From the NCBI RefSeq assembly GCF_000622245.1, contig NZ_JHXW01000012.1:1-64000 (forward strand): a DNA stretch of 64,000 nucleotides. The letters run 5' to 3'. The notes below the pieces were generated by a model. That model made no database searches, was not told the DNA's origin, and saw nothing but the letters and a program-made list of their open reading frames with translations. Position numbers and translations under genes: made by a program. Below, piece by piece: positions 1 to 9,475 of this stretch. This DNA is from Fusobacterium perfoetens ATCC 29250. Lineage in GTDB: Bacteria > Fusobacteriota > Fusobacteriia > Fusobacteriales > Fusobacteriaceae. Each line of letters opens with the position of its first letter. Within the stretch, counting starts at the first letter, position 1.

Positions 1-255
1 GAATTAACATTAGGAGTAAGTTATAATACTTTCTTTAGTGGAGATAAAGAAGAATACTTAACAGGAAGATTTGTAGGTGGAAGTAACTTTGATATGTTAG
101 TAGGAGAAAAAGCAGATACATTCTCATTAAATGGAAAATATGAAGTATCAACAGAAAAAGGACTATCATTTGATGTAAGAGGAAACTATGCGTTTGAACA
201 TGAAAACTCAAAAGATGAATGGACAGTAGGAATGGGAATAGGTTATAAATTCTAG
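1..255 (+). CDS. C-terminal end of an autotransporter / outer-membrane beta-barrel protein (5' truncated by window)
   Basis: The frame is open from base 1 and ends in TAG at 253-255, giving 84 residues. The translation alternates polar and hydrophobic residues in short strands separated by charged turns. It ends GMGIGYKF, with a terminal aromatic residue, as expected for the last strand of an outer-membrane barrel recognised by the BAM machinery. Autotransporters of this kind are abundant in Fusobacterium. The passenger domain lies outside the window, so neither adhesin type nor function can be given. A clear intrinsic terminator follows at 273-297, so this gene ends its transcription unit. 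Confidence 0.75.
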   Translation, partial: ELTLGVSYNTFFSGDKEEYLTGRFVGGSNFDMLVGEKADTFSLNGKYEVSTEKGLSFDVRGNYAFEHENSKDEWTVGMGIGYKF

Positions 256-272
256 TTTTAAATAATACAAGG

Positions 273-297
273 ACTCGAGAGAAATCTCGAGTTTTTG
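273..297 (+). terminator. Intrinsic terminator of the autotransporter-like gene
   Basis: An 8-bp perfect stem, ACTCGAGA (273-280) and TCTCGAGT (285-292), closes a GAAA loop and is followed by TTTTG. It lies 18 bases after the stop codon. Confidence 0.85.
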
Positions 298-388
298 TTA
301 TATAAAAACTATCTAATTATATACCAAAAATAGATATTTATAATAACTTAATATCAATAAAAATAAAGAATTATAAAGTAAAATATAA

Positions 389-450
389 AAAATCACTCGT
401 AAATCAGGGGTTATAATTACACCTTAGATTAAAAAGAGTGATTTTTATTT
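389..450 (+). ncRNA. Candidate small RNA or orphan terminator hairpin
   Basis: This is a nested stem. The outer 8 bp is AATCACTC/GAGTGATT; the inner arms AATC-A-GGGGU and ACCUU-A-GAUU pair with G-U wobbles; a TTTATTT tail follows. It is not next to the stop codon of any gene, so it may end its own short transcript starting near 330. It could also be a relic. No homologue is known to me. Confidence 0.25.
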
Positions 451-732
451 ATAGATTAATAGGTTGTATACTTAATAATTATTTTCAGAAGTTAAAACTT
501 CCATTTTTTTGGCGAAAAAATATTTTTCCCCAGTGGAAAATTTTTTCAATAAAAAAATATCTTCCTAATAAAATTATATCATTTTATTTTTATTTTGTAA
601 AATAAAAATAAATTTTTATTATAGTACTTGTTTATTGATAAAAATAAATTTCCAATATTTAATTTTCATAAAAAAAATGATATAATAAAATACTGAATTA
701 TAAAATAAAAAAATAAAAAGAAAGTAGGAAAA

Positions 733-1524
733 ATGAGAGTATTAGTAATTGGAGATGTTGTAGGAAGTCCTGGAAGAAAAACATTAGAGGAATATTTAAA
801 AAAAGTTGGAGAAAGATATGATTTTATAGTTGTAAATGGAGAAAATTCAGCTGCTGGTTTTGGAATTACAGCAAAAATAGCAGAGGAATTTTTTGAGAAA
901 AAAGTAGATGTTATAACAAGTGGAAATCATATTTGGGATAAAAAGGAGATTTATACTTATTTAGAAAATTCAGATAGACTATTAAGACCTGTAAACTATC
1001 CAGAGGGAGTACCAGGAAAAGGATATACTGTTGTAAAAAGTAGAAAAGGAGTAAATGTAGGTGTTGTATCTATTCAAGGAAGAGTATTTATGCCACCAAT
1101 AGATTGTCCTTTCCAAGTTTTAGGAAAAGTAGTAGAAGAAATGAAAAAAACTTGTAAAATTATAATAGTAGATTTCCATGCTGAAGCAACTTCTGAAAAA
1201 ATTGCTTTAGGAAAGCATTTTGATGGAAAAATCTCTCTTTTATATGGAACACATACTCATGTACAAACAGCTGATGAGAAAATATTATTAGAGGGAACAG
1301 GATATATTTCTGATGTTGGAATGACAGGTTCTGATAATGGTATAATTGGAATGGATAATGAAAGTGTTATTCCAAAATTTATAAATTGTCTACCACAAAG
1401 ATTTGAAATAGCAAAAGGTTTAGAGAGATTAAACGGAATAGATGTTGAAATAGATGAAGAAACTGGAGAATGTACAAGAATAGACAGAATAAATCTTTCT
1501 TTAAGTCAAATAGAAATAATGTAG
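733..1524 (+). CDS. ymdB: YmdB-family metallophosphoesterase (cyclic-nucleotide phosphodiesterase)
   Basis: This 263-residue protein has the full length of the YmdB/TIGR00282 family of dinuclear-metal calcineurin-like phosphoesterases. Visible metal ligands are D8 (GDVVG), E37/N38 (NGEN), N65/H66 (SGNH), H149 (DFHAE) and H174/H176 (GTHTH). In Bacillus the family hydrolyses 2',3'-cyclic nucleotides and affects development. The role in fusobacteria is not established. The ATG at 733 follows AGTAGG at a normal distance. It is the first gene of a tight same-strand run ymdB-prmA-cmk-waaA-trmB; only 10 bases separate it from prmA. The protein is presumably cytosolic, with no signal peptide. Confidence 0.9.
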   Translation: MRVLVIGDVVGSPGRKTLEEYLKKVGERYDFIVVNGENSAAGFGITAKIAEEFFEKKVDVITSGNHIWDKKEIYTYLENSDRLLRPVNYPEGVPGKGYTVVKSRKGVNVGVVSIQGRVFMPPIDCPFQVLGKVVEEMKKTCKIIIVDFHAEATSEKIALGKHFDGKISLLYGTHTHVQTADEKILLEGTGYISDVGMTGSDNGIIGMDNESVIPKFINCLPQRFEIAKGLERLNGIDVEIDEETGECTRIDRINLSLSQIEIM

Positions 1525-1534
1525 GAGAAATTTA

Positions 1535-2467
1535 ATGAAAGTATTAGAGATAAAAGTTGTATTTGAAAGTGATGATTTAGAAAAAGCAAAAAAAGAAATA
1601 GGAGATGTATTTTATGACTTTGGTGCTACAGGTTTAAAAATAGAAGAACCATTGACACATAAAAATTCTTTAGATTATTACAAAGATGAAAAACAATTTT
1701 TAATGGTTGAAAATGCTGTATCAGCTTATTTTCCAATAAATCCTTATTCAGAAAGAAGAAAAATAGCTATCACAGAAGCTTTTGATAATAAGTTTCAAGA
1801 TAGAGATGATATTATATATAGTATAGAATTTTTTGAATATGATGAAGAAGATTATCAAAACAGTTGGAAAAAATATTTCTATACTCAAAAAATAAGTGAA
1901 AGATTTGTTGTAAAACCTACTTGGAGAGAATATGAACCTCAAGAAAATGAGCTTGTGATTGAGTTAGACCCAGGAAGAGCATTTGGTACAGGAACTCACC
2001 CAACAACTTCATTATGTATAAAACTTATGGAAGAAAATATATCTTCTGATGATACTGTAATAGATGTTGGAACAGGTTCAGGAATTTTAATGATAGCTGC
2101 TGAAAAATTAGGAGCAAAAGAGATTGTAGGAACTGATATAGATTCAATGGCTGTAGAAGTAGCCAGAGAAAACCTAGCTTTAAATAAAGTTGATGAAGAA
2201 AAGGCAAAAGCCTATGTAGGAGATTTAATATCAGTAGTAAAAGATAAGAAATTTGATGTAGTTGTTGCTAACATTTTAGCTGATGTATTATTAATACTTC
2301 TTAAAGATATATCAAGAGTGGTAAAAGAAGATGGAATTATAATATTCTCTGGAATAATAGAGGATAAATTAGACGAAATGAAAAAAGCTATAAATGAAAT
2401 AGGTTTAGAAATTTTAGAAATAAAAGCTGATAAAGAGTGGAGAGCTATTTTAATGAAAAATAGATAA
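1535..2467 (+). CDS. prmA: Ribosomal protein L11 methyltransferase
   Basis: PrmA uses S-adenosylmethionine to trimethylate lysines and the N-terminus of ribosomal protein L11. The 310 residues divide into an N-terminal L11-recognition domain (about 1-125) and a Rossmann methyltransferase domain. Motifs are GTGTHPTT (151-158), the SAM-binding DVGTGSGIL (177-185) and ANILADV (245-251), all typical of PrmA. The start follows AGGAGA. It is co-transcribed with ymdB and cmk, 15 bases before the latter. Nothing is unusual in length or motifs. Confidence 0.95.
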   Translation: MKVLEIKVVFESDDLEKAKKEIGDVFYDFGATGLKIEEPLTHKNSLDYYKDEKQFLMVENAVSAYFPINPYSERRKIAITEAFDNKFQDRDDIIYSIEFFEYDEEDYQNSWKKYFYTQKISERFVVKPTWREYEPQENELVIELDPGRAFGTGTHPTTSLCIKLMEENISSDDTVIDVGTGSGILMIAAEKLGAKEIVGTDIDSMAVEVARENLALNKVDEEKAKAYVGDLISVVKDKKFDVVVANILADVLLILLKDISRVVKEDGIIIFSGIIEDKLDEMKKAINEIGLEILEIKADKEWRAILMKNR

Positions 2468-2482
2468 TTTTGGAGGGAAATT

Positions 2483-3178
2483 ATGAGAAATTTTATAGTA
2501 GCAATAGATGGACCAGCAGGAAGTGGAAAAAGTACAGTAGCTAAAATTTTGGCTAAAAAATATTCAATGACTTATTTAGATACAGGGGCTATGTATAGAA
2601 TGTGTGCCTTATATTTTTTAGAAAATAATATAAGTCTAAATAAACAAGAAAATATTGATAAACACCTACCTTTAATAAATATTGATATAGATAAAGATAG
2701 TTTTTATCTAAATGGAAAAGATGTATCTAAAGAGATAAGAACTCCAGAAGTTACAGCTTTAGTTTCATATGTAGCTAAAATAAAAGAAGTAAGAGAAAAA
2801 ATGGTAGAGTTACAAAGAAAAATAAGCTTTGGAAAAGATGTTATATTAGATGGTAGAGATATAGGGACAGTAGTATTCCCTAATGCTGATTTAAAAATTT
2901 TCTTAGTAGCTTCTCCAGAAGAAAGAGCTAGAAGAAGAATGAAAGACTATGAAGAAAAGGGAATAAAAGAGGAATATAATAAAGTTCTAGCTGGAATACT
3001 AGAAAGAGATTTTATAGATTCTACTCGTAAAGAAGGACCATTAAAAAAAGCAGAAGATGCTGTTGAAATAAATACTGATGGAGATACTATAGAAGAAACA
3101 GTAGCAAAATTAGGAGTATTTATAGGAGTAGCCAGACAACAAAAAGCTAAAAGAGATGGGGAGAAATATGATATATAA
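2483..3178 (+). CDS. cmk: Cytidylate kinase
   Basis: Cytidylate kinase phosphorylates CMP and dCMP with ATP in pyrimidine nucleotide metabolism. The P-loop GPAGSGKST lies at residues 10-18, followed by LDTGAMYR, the DGRDIGTVVFP nucleotide-binding segment and the arginine-rich lid (ERARRRMKD). The 231-residue length is normal. TTTTGGAGGG precedes the ATG. The last 11 bases overlap the start of waaA in another frame, so the two are probably translationally coupled. Confidence 0.95.
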   Translation: MRNFIVAIDGPAGSGKSTVAKILAKKYSMTYLDTGAMYRMCALYFLENNISLNKQENIDKHLPLINIDIDKDSFYLNGKDVSKEIRTPEVTALVSYVAKIKEVREKMVELQRKISFGKDVILDGRDIGTVVFPNADLKIFLVASPEERARRRMKDYEEKGIKEEYNKVLAGILERDFIDSTRKEGPLKKAEDAVEINTDGDTIEETVAKLGVFIGVARQQKAKRDGEKYDI

Positions 3179-4397
3179 TTTTTTAAGAGTGATTATATAT
3201 ATAATATTATTCTTTGTATGTATATTTGATAAGAAAAAAAGAGAATTTATAAGAAAGAGATTTTCTCAAAACTTTGAATTTTTAAAAAGTGAGAATAAAT
3301 ATTATTGGATTCATTGTTCATCTGTTGGAGAGGTAAATTTAACAGATTCTTTAGTAAAAAAAATTCTTGAAAAAAAAGATGAAGATATATTAATAAGTAC
3401 TTTTACAGATACAGGCTATGAAACAGCTGTAAAAAAATATTCAGCAAACAATAGAGTGAAAGTGATATATTTTCCTTTAGATGATTATTTTTTAATAAGA
3501 AAAATCTTAAAAATTATTAATCTTAAGGGATTGATTCTTATTGAAACTGAAATTTGGCCTAATTTAATAAATTTATCCTATAAAAAAGGAAAAGTGTTTT
3601 CAGTTAATGGAAGAATCTCTGATAAAAGTTATAAGAAATATTTAAAAATAAAAGGTGTTTTAAAGAGTTTATTAACTAATAAAATAGAAAAATACTATGT
3701 TCAAACAGAGATAGATAAAGAGAGATTTGAAAGTTTGGGAGCAACTCCTGAAAAAGTCATAGTTACAGGAAATTTAAAATTTGATATAGAATTACAAAAT
3801 TATTCTTTTGATGAAAAAGAACAATTAAAAAAAGAAATTCTAGCAAAAGATAAAAAAATATTTGTAGCTGGAAGTACAAGAACAGGGGAAGATGAAATAA
3901 TAATAGAAGCTCTACAAAAATTAGAAAATTATCTAGTAGTATTAGTTCCTAGACATTTAGATAGAATTCCTAAGTTAGAAAGTACAATAAAAAATATGGG
4001 AATTATTTATAAAAAGTTTAGTGAATTAGAGGAAAAAACTAATATAGAAGAACAGGATTATAAAATATTGATTGTTGATAAAATGGGGGTTTTAAGAAAG
4101 TTTTACTCTATAGCAGATATATCTTTTGTAGGAGGAACTTTAGTAAATATTGGAGGACATAGTTTGTTAGAGCCATTATTTTATAGAAAAACTCCAATTT
4201 TTGGAGAATATTTACAAAATGTTAAGGATATAGCAAAAGAAGTCCTTAGAAGAGAGATAGGTTATAAAGTAAAAAATTCTGATGAAATATATGAAATAAT
4301 TTTAAAAATAGAAAAAGAAAATTCAAAAGAAAAAGAGATAGAGGAATTTTTCAATGCTAATAAAAATGTGGCAGAGAAAATAGTAAGTGACTTATAA
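3168..4397 (+). CDS. waaA: 3-deoxy-D-manno-octulosonic acid (Kdo) transferase
   Basis: WaaA (KdtA) transfers Kdo from CMP-Kdo to lipid A precursors at the inner face of the inner membrane. Its presence shows the organism makes Kdo-containing LPS. An N-terminal hydrophobic anchor (about residues 4-20) is followed by the catalytic-Glu motif SSVGE (E55), then ETEIWPN (126-132), VPRHLDR and, near the end, GGHSLLEPL. I place the start at ATG 3168, 409 residues. GGGGAG lies 5 bases upstream of it, whereas an in-frame ATG at 3156 has no ribosome site. It overlaps the end of cmk and precedes trmB by 12 bases. Confidence 0.93.
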   Translation: MIYNFLRVIIYIILFFVCIFDKKKREFIRKRFSQNFEFLKSENKYYWIHCSSVGEVNLTDSLVKKILEKKDEDILISTFTDTGYETAVKKYSANNRVKVIYFPLDDYFLIRKILKIINLKGLILIETEIWPNLINLSYKKGKVFSVNGRISDKSYKKYLKIKGVLKSLLTNKIEKYYVQTEIDKERFESLGATPEKVIVTGNLKFDIELQNYSFDEKEQLKKEILAKDKKIFVAGSTRTGEDEIIIEALQKLENYLVVLVPRHLDRIPKLESTIKNMGIIYKKFSELEEKTNIEEQDYKILIVDKMGVLRKFYSIADISFVGGTLVNIGGHSLLEPLFYRKTPIFGEYLQNVKDIAKEVLRREIGYKVKNSDEIYEIILKIEKENSKEKEIEEFFNANKNVAEKIVSDL

Positions 4398-4409
4398 TTT
4401 GGAGGGAGA

Positions 4410-5108
4410 ATGAAAGAAATAAAAGAAAAAGAATATTGGGAACATTTTTTTGAAAAGCCTAAAAAACATTATAATCCATATATGGAGAGACTAAAAGAGT
4501 TTCCAGAATATATAATGTATGATAGTGATTTAATGGACTCATATAAAAATAGATGGAATGAATTTTTTGGAAATGATAATCCAATATATATAGAAATAGG
4601 TTCAGGGAGTGGAAACTTTGCTATAGGAATGTGTCAAAAATACCCTGAGAGAAACCATATGGCTATGGAATTAAGATTTAAAAGATTACATTCATCAGCT
4701 AGAAAATCTAAAAACTTTAATTTAAAAAATGTAGTTTTCTTAAGAAGATTTGGAGAACAAATTCTTGATTTTATAGGAGAGGGAGAGATACAGGGAATGT
4801 ATATAAATTTCCCTGACCCATGGGAAGGAAATGAAAAGAATAGAATAATTCAAAAACCTTTATTTGAAACTTTAGATAAAGTTATGAAAGTTGGAGGAAA
4901 ATTATTCTTTAAAACAGACCATGACCAATATTATTTAGATGTATTAGAATTATCAAAAGAATTAGAAAACTACAAAGTAGTTTACCACACTAATGATTTA
5001 CATAAAAGTGAGAAAGCTGTTGATAATGTTTTAACAGAGTTTGAACAATTATTCTTAAATAAATTTAATAAAAATATAAATTATATAGAAATTGAAAAAA
5101 TAAAATAG
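4410..5108 (+). CDS. trmB: tRNA (guanine-46-N7)-methyltransferase
   Basis: TrmB methylates G46 in the variable loop of tRNA using SAM. The 232-residue protein has the SAM-binding motif IEIGSGSGNF (61-70), the family signature NFPDPW (133-138) and the later FFKTDH segment. TTTGGAGGGAG lies directly upstream of the ATG. It is the last gene of the run beginning with ymdB. No terminator hairpin was seen between it and the sod promoter, so some read-through into sod is possible. Confidence 0.95.
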   Translation: MKEIKEKEYWEHFFEKPKKHYNPYMERLKEFPEYIMYDSDLMDSYKNRWNEFFGNDNPIYIEIGSGSGNFAIGMCQKYPERNHMAMELRFKRLHSSARKSKNFNLKNVVFLRRFGEQILDFIGEGEIQGMYINFPDPWEGNEKNRIIQKPLFETLDKVMKVGGKLFFKTDHDQYYLDVLELSKELENYKVVYHTNDLHKSEKAVDNVLTEFEQLFLNKFNKNINYIEIEKIK

Positions 5109-5124
5109 AAATCTAGGTAAAAAC

Positions 5125-5153
5125 TTGTAAAAAATAAAAAAATATGGTAAAAT
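5125..5153 (+). promoter_or_regulatory. Promoter of the superoxide dismutase gene
   Basis: TTGTAA (5125-5130), a 17-base spacer and TAAAAT (5148-5153) lie 57 bases before the sod start. An in-frame upstream ATG at 5144 falls inside this promoter, which argues against that longer start. Confidence 0.6.
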
Positions 5154-5209
5154 GTATTATAAGTTGTAATCATTATAAAAATGAAAAGAAAAATTTAGGG
5201 AGGTTACAA

Positions 5210-5824
5210 ATGAAATATCCATTTAGTTTAATAGAATTACCATATAGTTATACAGATTTAGAACCTGCAATTAGTCAAAGAACTTTAGAATTTCACAGAG
5301 ATAAACATCTTAATGCTTATACAAATAACTTAAATGCTGCTTTAGCAAAGTATGAAAGTTTACAAAATCTAGAATTAGAAGAAATATTATCAAATTTAGA
5401 TAGAGTACCAACTGATGTATTAACAGCAGTAACAAATAATGGTGGAGGAGTTTACAATCATAATTTCTATTTCCAAGCTTTAACAAAACCAAACTCTACA
5501 GAGTTAAAAGGTGAATTAAAAACTAAAATAGAAGAAGATTTTGGAAGTGTAGAAAAATTTGTAGAAGAATTTAAAACAGCAGCAGCAACTTTATTTGGTT
5601 CTGGTTGGGCTTGGTTAGTTTTAAAAGATGGAAAATTACAAATAATAAAAACTGCAAACCAAGATACTCCATTAAAAGATGGTTACAAACCATTACTTAC
5701 AATAGATGTATGGGAACATGCTTATTATATAGACTATCAAAATTTAAGACCAACTTATATAGAAAAATATATGACAATAGTAAATTGGGATTTAATTGAA
5801 AAGCGTTATATGGAAGCTAAATAA
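5210..5824 (+). CDS. sod: Superoxide dismutase, Fe/Mn family, Mn-type active-site residues
   Basis: The enzyme dismutates superoxide in the cytosol. The 204 residues carry metal ligands H29 (FHRDKH), H84 (NHNFYF), D166 and H170 (DVWEHAYY). Two positions that separate Mn from Fe enzymes read as Mn-type: the GGG at 78-80, and a Gln in ANQDTPL (Q151) instead of the Fe-type pattern with Gln near residue 80. Metal choice remains inference, because cambialistic enzymes exist. I chose ATG 5210 because AGGGAGG lies just upstream. Oxygen defence in an otherwise anaerobic gene set suggests a moderately aerotolerant host. A bidirectional terminator follows. Confidence 0.93.
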   Translation: MKYPFSLIELPYSYTDLEPAISQRTLEFHRDKHLNAYTNNLNAALAKYESLQNLELEEILSNLDRVPTDVLTAVTNNGGGVYNHNFYFQALTKPNSTELKGELKTKIEEDFGSVEKFVEEFKTAAATLFGSGWAWLVLKDGKLQIIKTANQDTPLKDGYKPLLTIDVWEHAYYIDYQNLRPTYIEKYMTIVNWDLIEKRYMEAK

Positions 5825-5833
5825 GAAAAAATA

Positions 5834-5862
5834 AAAAGAACAGGTCTCCTGTTCTTTTTTAT
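5834..5862. terminator. Bidirectional terminator between sod and ruvC
   Basis: The stem AAGAACAGG (5836-5844) and CCTGTTCTT (5848-5856) has a TCT loop and T-runs on the plus strand and A-runs on the other side. It serves convergent sod and ruvC, and its right edge overlaps the ruvC stop codon. Confidence 0.85.
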
Positions 5863-6434
5863 TTAGAATTTAATAATAATTCTCTAAACTCTTTAGCTGA
5901 CATTTTTGTTTTGGAAAGATTTTTTGTAGAAAGAGCTTGGGAAGAAATATTTGAGTATTGTAAATTTTTTAAAGAATTAATATGAGTTATAGCTATAGCT
6001 ATAGCATCAGCTGCATCATCTGGTTTGGGAATTTCTTTTAATTTTAAAATAGTTTTAACCATAAGTTGAACTTGTTTTTTGTCGGCTTTTCCATAACCAG
6101 TAATTCCTATTTTTACTTGTAATGGTGTATATTCATAGATAGAAAGATTATTTTTTATCCCAGCTAATAAGATAACTCCACGGGCTTCCCCTACAGAGAT
6201 AACAGTTTTATTATTTTTAAAGTAAAATAATTCCTCAATAGCCATATGGTCTGGAGAATATTTGTTGATAATTTTTTCAAGTTCATTGAAAATTATTAGT
6301 AATCTATCGTTCATAGAAAGATTTTTATCTGTATAGATACAACCATAGTCTAAAAGTTTTAAAGATGAATTTTCCAATTCTATTATTGAAAATCCCACTA
6401 TTGCTGTACCAGGGTCTATACCAAGTATTTTCAT
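5859..6434 (-). CDS. ruvC: Holliday junction endodeoxyribonuclease RuvC
   Basis: RuvC resolves Holliday junctions together with RuvAB. The 191-residue protein shows the RNase-H-fold acidic residues D7 (GIDPGT), E67/E68 (IEEL), D140 and D143 (DDAADA). Length is slightly above the roughly 170 typical of the family because of a C-terminal tail of about 25 residues. A TAGGAGT ribosome site precedes the ATG on the reverse strand. ruvA and ruvB are not in the window. It is divergent from uvrA, another DNA-repair gene, with a 108-base AT-rich gap. Confidence 0.93.
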   Translation of the reverse strand: MKILGIDPGTAIVGFSIIELENSSLKLLDYGCIYTDKNLSMNDRLLIIFNELEKIINKYSPDHMAIEELFYFKNNKTVISVGEARGVILLAGIKNNLSIYEYTPLQVKIGITGYGKADKKQVQLMVKTILKLKEIPKPDDAADAIAIAITHINSLKNLQYSNISSQALSTKNLSKTKMSAKEFRELLLNSK

Positions 6435-6542
6435 AATTGTACTCCTAAAATAAAATATGATTAGATTATAACATAAAAGTTAATATATTTATATATAAAT
6501 TTATAATTTTATATACATATAGATATAAAATTGAGGTGAGAG

Positions 6543-9371
6543 ATGTTAGATAAATTAGTGATAAAAGGTGCTAGAGAACATAATTTAAAAAATATAGATG
6601 TAGAAATTCCTAAAAATAAATTTGTAGTAGTAACAGGAGTAAGTGGAAGTGGAAAATCTTCTCTTGCCTTTGATACAATTTATTCAGAGGGGCAAAGAAG
6701 ATATGTAGAAAGTCTTTCAGCTTATGCAAGACAATTTATAGGTCAAATGAAAAAACCAGAGGTGGATTCTATTGAAGGATTATCTCCAGCAATTTCTATT
6801 GAGCAAAAAACTACAAATAAAAATCCAAGGTCTACAGTTGGAACAGTTACAGAGATATATGATTATATGAGACTTTTATTTGCTCATATTGGAAAAGCAC
6901 ATTGTCCAATATGTGGAACAGAAGTTAGTAGAAAAAGCATAGAAGAAATTGTAGAAAATATTTTAGAAAAATTTTCAGAAAAATCTAAAATGATAATATT
7001 AGCACCTGTTGTAAAAGATAAAAAAGGAACACATAAAAATTTATTTTTAAATCTAGTGAAAAAAGGCTTTGTAAGAGCTAGAGTAAATGGAGAGATTCTT
7101 TATTTAGAAGATGAAATAAATCTTGATAAAAATGAAAGACATAATATAGAAGTTGTAATAGATAGACTTGTATTGAAAAAAGATGATAAAGAATTTGAAA
7201 CAAGATTAACTCAATCTATTGAAGCTGGAGTTCAATTATCAGAAGGAAAAATAATTATAAATGTAGATGGAGTAGACAATCTATATAGTGAAAATTATGC
7301 TTGTCCTTATCATGATGATATAAGTATTCCAGAACTTACTCCAAGATTATTTTCTTTTAATGCTCCTTATGGAGCTTGTCCTCATTGTAATGGGATAGGA
7401 CAAAATTTAGAAATAGATGAAAATAAACTTTTTATAGATAAAAAATTGTCTATTTTAGAGGGAGGAATATATATTCCAGGTGCTTCTACAAGAAAAGGTT
7501 GGACATGGGAGATGTTTTTGGCAATGTGTAAAACTTTTAATATAGATTGCACAATTCCTGTTAAAGATTTACCAAAAGATAAAATAGATATTATTTTTCA
7601 TGGAACAAATAAAAAATACAGATTTGATTACGAGGGAGGAGATTTTTCTTTCCATGGTTTAAGAGAGTTTCATGGAATTGTAAAAGGTTTAGAAAGAAGA
7701 TATAAAGAAAGTTTTTCTGAAGCTCAAAAAGAAGAGTTAGAAAATAAATTTATGATAGAAAAAGAGTGTAAATATTGTCATGGAAAAAGATTGAAAGATG
7801 AAGTTTTAGCAGTAACTATAAATGATAAAAATATAATAGATATTTGTCAATTAAGTATAAAAGAAGCTTTGGACTTTTTTAATGACTTAACTCTTACAGA
7901 AAAACAAGAAAAAATTGCCAAAGAGATTTTAAAAGAGATTAGAGAAAGATTAAAATTTATGATAAATGTTGGTTTAGATTATTTATCACTTTTTAGAGGA
8001 ACAAAAACTTTATCAGGTGGAGAAAGTCAAAGAATAAGACTTGCTACTCAAATTGGTTCAGGATTAACAGGAGTTTTATATGTATTAGATGAACCAAGTA
8101 TAGGTTTACATCAAAGAGATAACGACAAGCTTTTAGAATCTTTAAATAGACTTAGAGATATTGGAAATACTTTAGTTGTAGTAGAACATGATGAAGATAC
8201 TATGAATCAAGCTGATTGGATACTTGACTTAGGTAGAGGGGCTGGAGAATTTGGAGGAGAATTAGTTGCTTTTGGAACTCCAGAAGATATAAAGAAAAGT
8301 AAAAAATCTCTTACTGGGGAATACCTAAGAGGTGAGAAAAAGATAGAAGTTCCTAAAACAAGAAGAGAATTTTCTAAAACTATAAAACTTTATGGAGCTA
8401 AAGGAAATAATTTAAAAAATATAGATGTTGAAATTCCATTAGGAGTAATGACTGTTGTAACAGGGGTAAGTGGAAGTGGAAAATCAACTCTTATAAATCA
8501 AACATTGTTTCCAATACTTTTTAATGAATTAAATAATGGAAAACTTTATCCTTTACCTTATGATAAAGTAGAAGGGTTAGAAAATCTTGATAAAGTTATT
8601 GATATAGACCAAAGTCCTATTGGAAGAACACCTCGTTCAAATCCTGCTACTTATACAAAAGTTTTTGATGAGATAAGAGACATATTTGCTCAAACAAAAG
8701 ATGCTAAAATGAAAGGATATGAAAAAGGTAGATTTTCTTTTAATGTAAAAGGTGGAAGATGTGAAGCTTGTCAAGGAGCTGGAATTCTAAAAATAGAGAT
8801 GAATTTTTTACCAGATGTATATGTAGAATGTGATGTGTGTCATGGAAAAAGATATAATAAAGAAACTTTAGAAGTTTATTATAAAGGAAAAACAATATCA
8901 GACGTTCTGAATATGAGTATTAATGAAGCTTATGAATTTTTCCAAAATATACCATCTCTACAAAGAAAATTAAAAGTTTTAGTTGATGTGGGATTAGGTT
9001 ATATAAAATTAGGACAACCAGCTACAACTTTATCAGGTGGAGAGGCTCAAAGAATAAAACTAGCTTCTGAATTATCTAAAACTTCATCAGGAAAAACAAT
9101 ATATATTTTAGATGAACCAACTACAGGATTACATTTTGATGATGTAAAAAAATTGTTAGAAGTTTTAAATAGACTTGTAGAAAAAGGAAATACTGTTGTA
9201 ATAATAGAGCATAACTTAGATGTTATAAAGACAGCAGATTATATAATAGATATTGGACCAGAAGGTGGAAGTGGAGGAGGAACTATTGTAAAAGTTGGAA
9301 CTCCAGAAGAAGTGGCAAAATCAAGAAAAAGTTATACAGGTAAATATTTGAAAAAATATTTAAAAAAATAA
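6543..9371 (+). CDS. uvrA: Excinuclease ABC subunit A
   Basis: UvrA is the damage-recognition ATPase of nucleotide excision repair, acting as a dimer with UvrB. Its 942 residues contain two ABC cassettes. The first has Walker [10 protein letters not shown] (32-40), LSGGESQR and LDEPSIGLH. The second has [17 protein letters not shown] and LDEPTTGLH. Zinc-binding cysteine pairs are present: CPHCNG and CKYCHG in the first half, CEACQG and CDVCHG in the second. GAGGTGAG precedes the ATG. It is transcribed alone. A long-loop inverted repeat at 9381-9450 follows the gene. Confidence 0.97.
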   Translation: MLDKLVIKGAREHNLKNIDVEIPKNKFVVVTGVSGSGKSSLAFDTIYSEGQRRYVESLSAYARQFIGQMKKPEVDSIEGLSPAISIEQKTTNKNPRSTVGTVTEIYDYMRLLFAHIGKAHCPICGTEVSRKSIEEIVENILEKFSEKSKMIILAPVVKDKKGTHKNLFLNLVKKGFVRARVNGEILYLEDEINLDKNERHNIEVVIDRLVLKKDDKEFETRLTQSIEAGVQLSEGKIIINVDGVDNLYSENYACPYHDDISIPELTPRLFSFNAPYGACPHCNGIGQNLEIDENKLFIDKKLSILEGGIYIPGASTRKGWTWEMFLAMCKTFNIDCTIPVKDLPKDKIDIIFHGTNKKYRFDYEGGDFSFHGLREFHGIVKGLERRYKESFSEAQKEELENKFMIEKECKYCHGKRLKDEVLAVTINDKNIIDICQLSIKEALDFFNDLTLTEKQEKIAKEILKEIRERLKFMINVGLDYLSLFRGTKTLSGGESQRIRLATQIGSGLTGVLYVLDEPSIGLHQRDNDKLLESLNRLRDIGNTLVVVEHDEDTMNQADWILDLGRGAGEFGGELVAFGTPEDIKKSKKSLTGEYLRGEKKIEVPKTRREFSKTIKLYGAKGNNLKNIDVEIPLGVMTVVTGVSGSGKSTLINQTLFPILFNELNNGKLYPLPYDKVEGLENLDKVIDIDQSPIGRTPRSNPATYTKVFDEIRDIFAQTKDAKMKGYEKGRFSFNVKGGRCEACQGAGILKIEMNFLPDVYVECDVCHGKRYNKETLEVYYKGKTISDVLNMSINEAYEFFQNIPSLQRKLKVLVDVGLGYIKLGQPATTLSGGEAQRIKLASELSKTSSGKTIYILDEPTTGLHFDDVKKLLEVLNRLVEKGNTVVIIEHNLDVIKTADYIIDIGPEGGSGGGTIVKVGTPEEVAKSRKSYTGKYLKKYLKK

Positions 9372-9380
9372 TAAATTTTA

Positions 9381-9450
9381 TATAAAAGGGACTACTAGAA
9401 ACTTTTTGTTATTATTAACAATTTTAGTGAATGTAATAGTCCCTTTTATA
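9381..9450. terminator. Long-loop inverted repeat, probable bidirectional terminator
   Basis: A 13-bp perfect stem, TATAAAAGGGACT (9381-9393) and AGTCCCTTTTATA (9438-9450), encloses a 44-base loop that holds a second hairpin, TTGTTA/TAACAA. It lies between convergent uvrA and the amino-acid-binding-protein gene. Confidence 0.6.
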
Positions 9451-9475
9451 TTATAGAAAATAAAATTATTTAGGA

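Larger units (their letters stand above)
256..732. other. Gene-free interval of about 480 bases before ymdB, with a possible small structured RNA
   Basis: No ORF with a ribosome site was found on either strand. After the terminator at 273-297 there is a possible promoter, TTGTTA (295-300)-N17-TATATA (318-323). An inverted repeat follows: AATCACTC (391-398) and GAGTGATT (436-443), then a U-rich run. The 37-base loop can form an inner stem with AATC/GATT and GGGGT/ACCTT. A second weak hairpin, GAAGTTAAAACTTC, sits near 488-501 before a T-run. TATAAT at 681-686 could be the -10 for ymdB, but no convincing -35 is present. AT-richness makes chance promoter matches likely. Confidence 0.4.

Noticed and set aside
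5144-5209. Longer N-terminus for superoxide dismutase
   Set aside because: The extension overlaps the promoter's -10 box and lacks a ribosome site; ATG 5210 has a good one.
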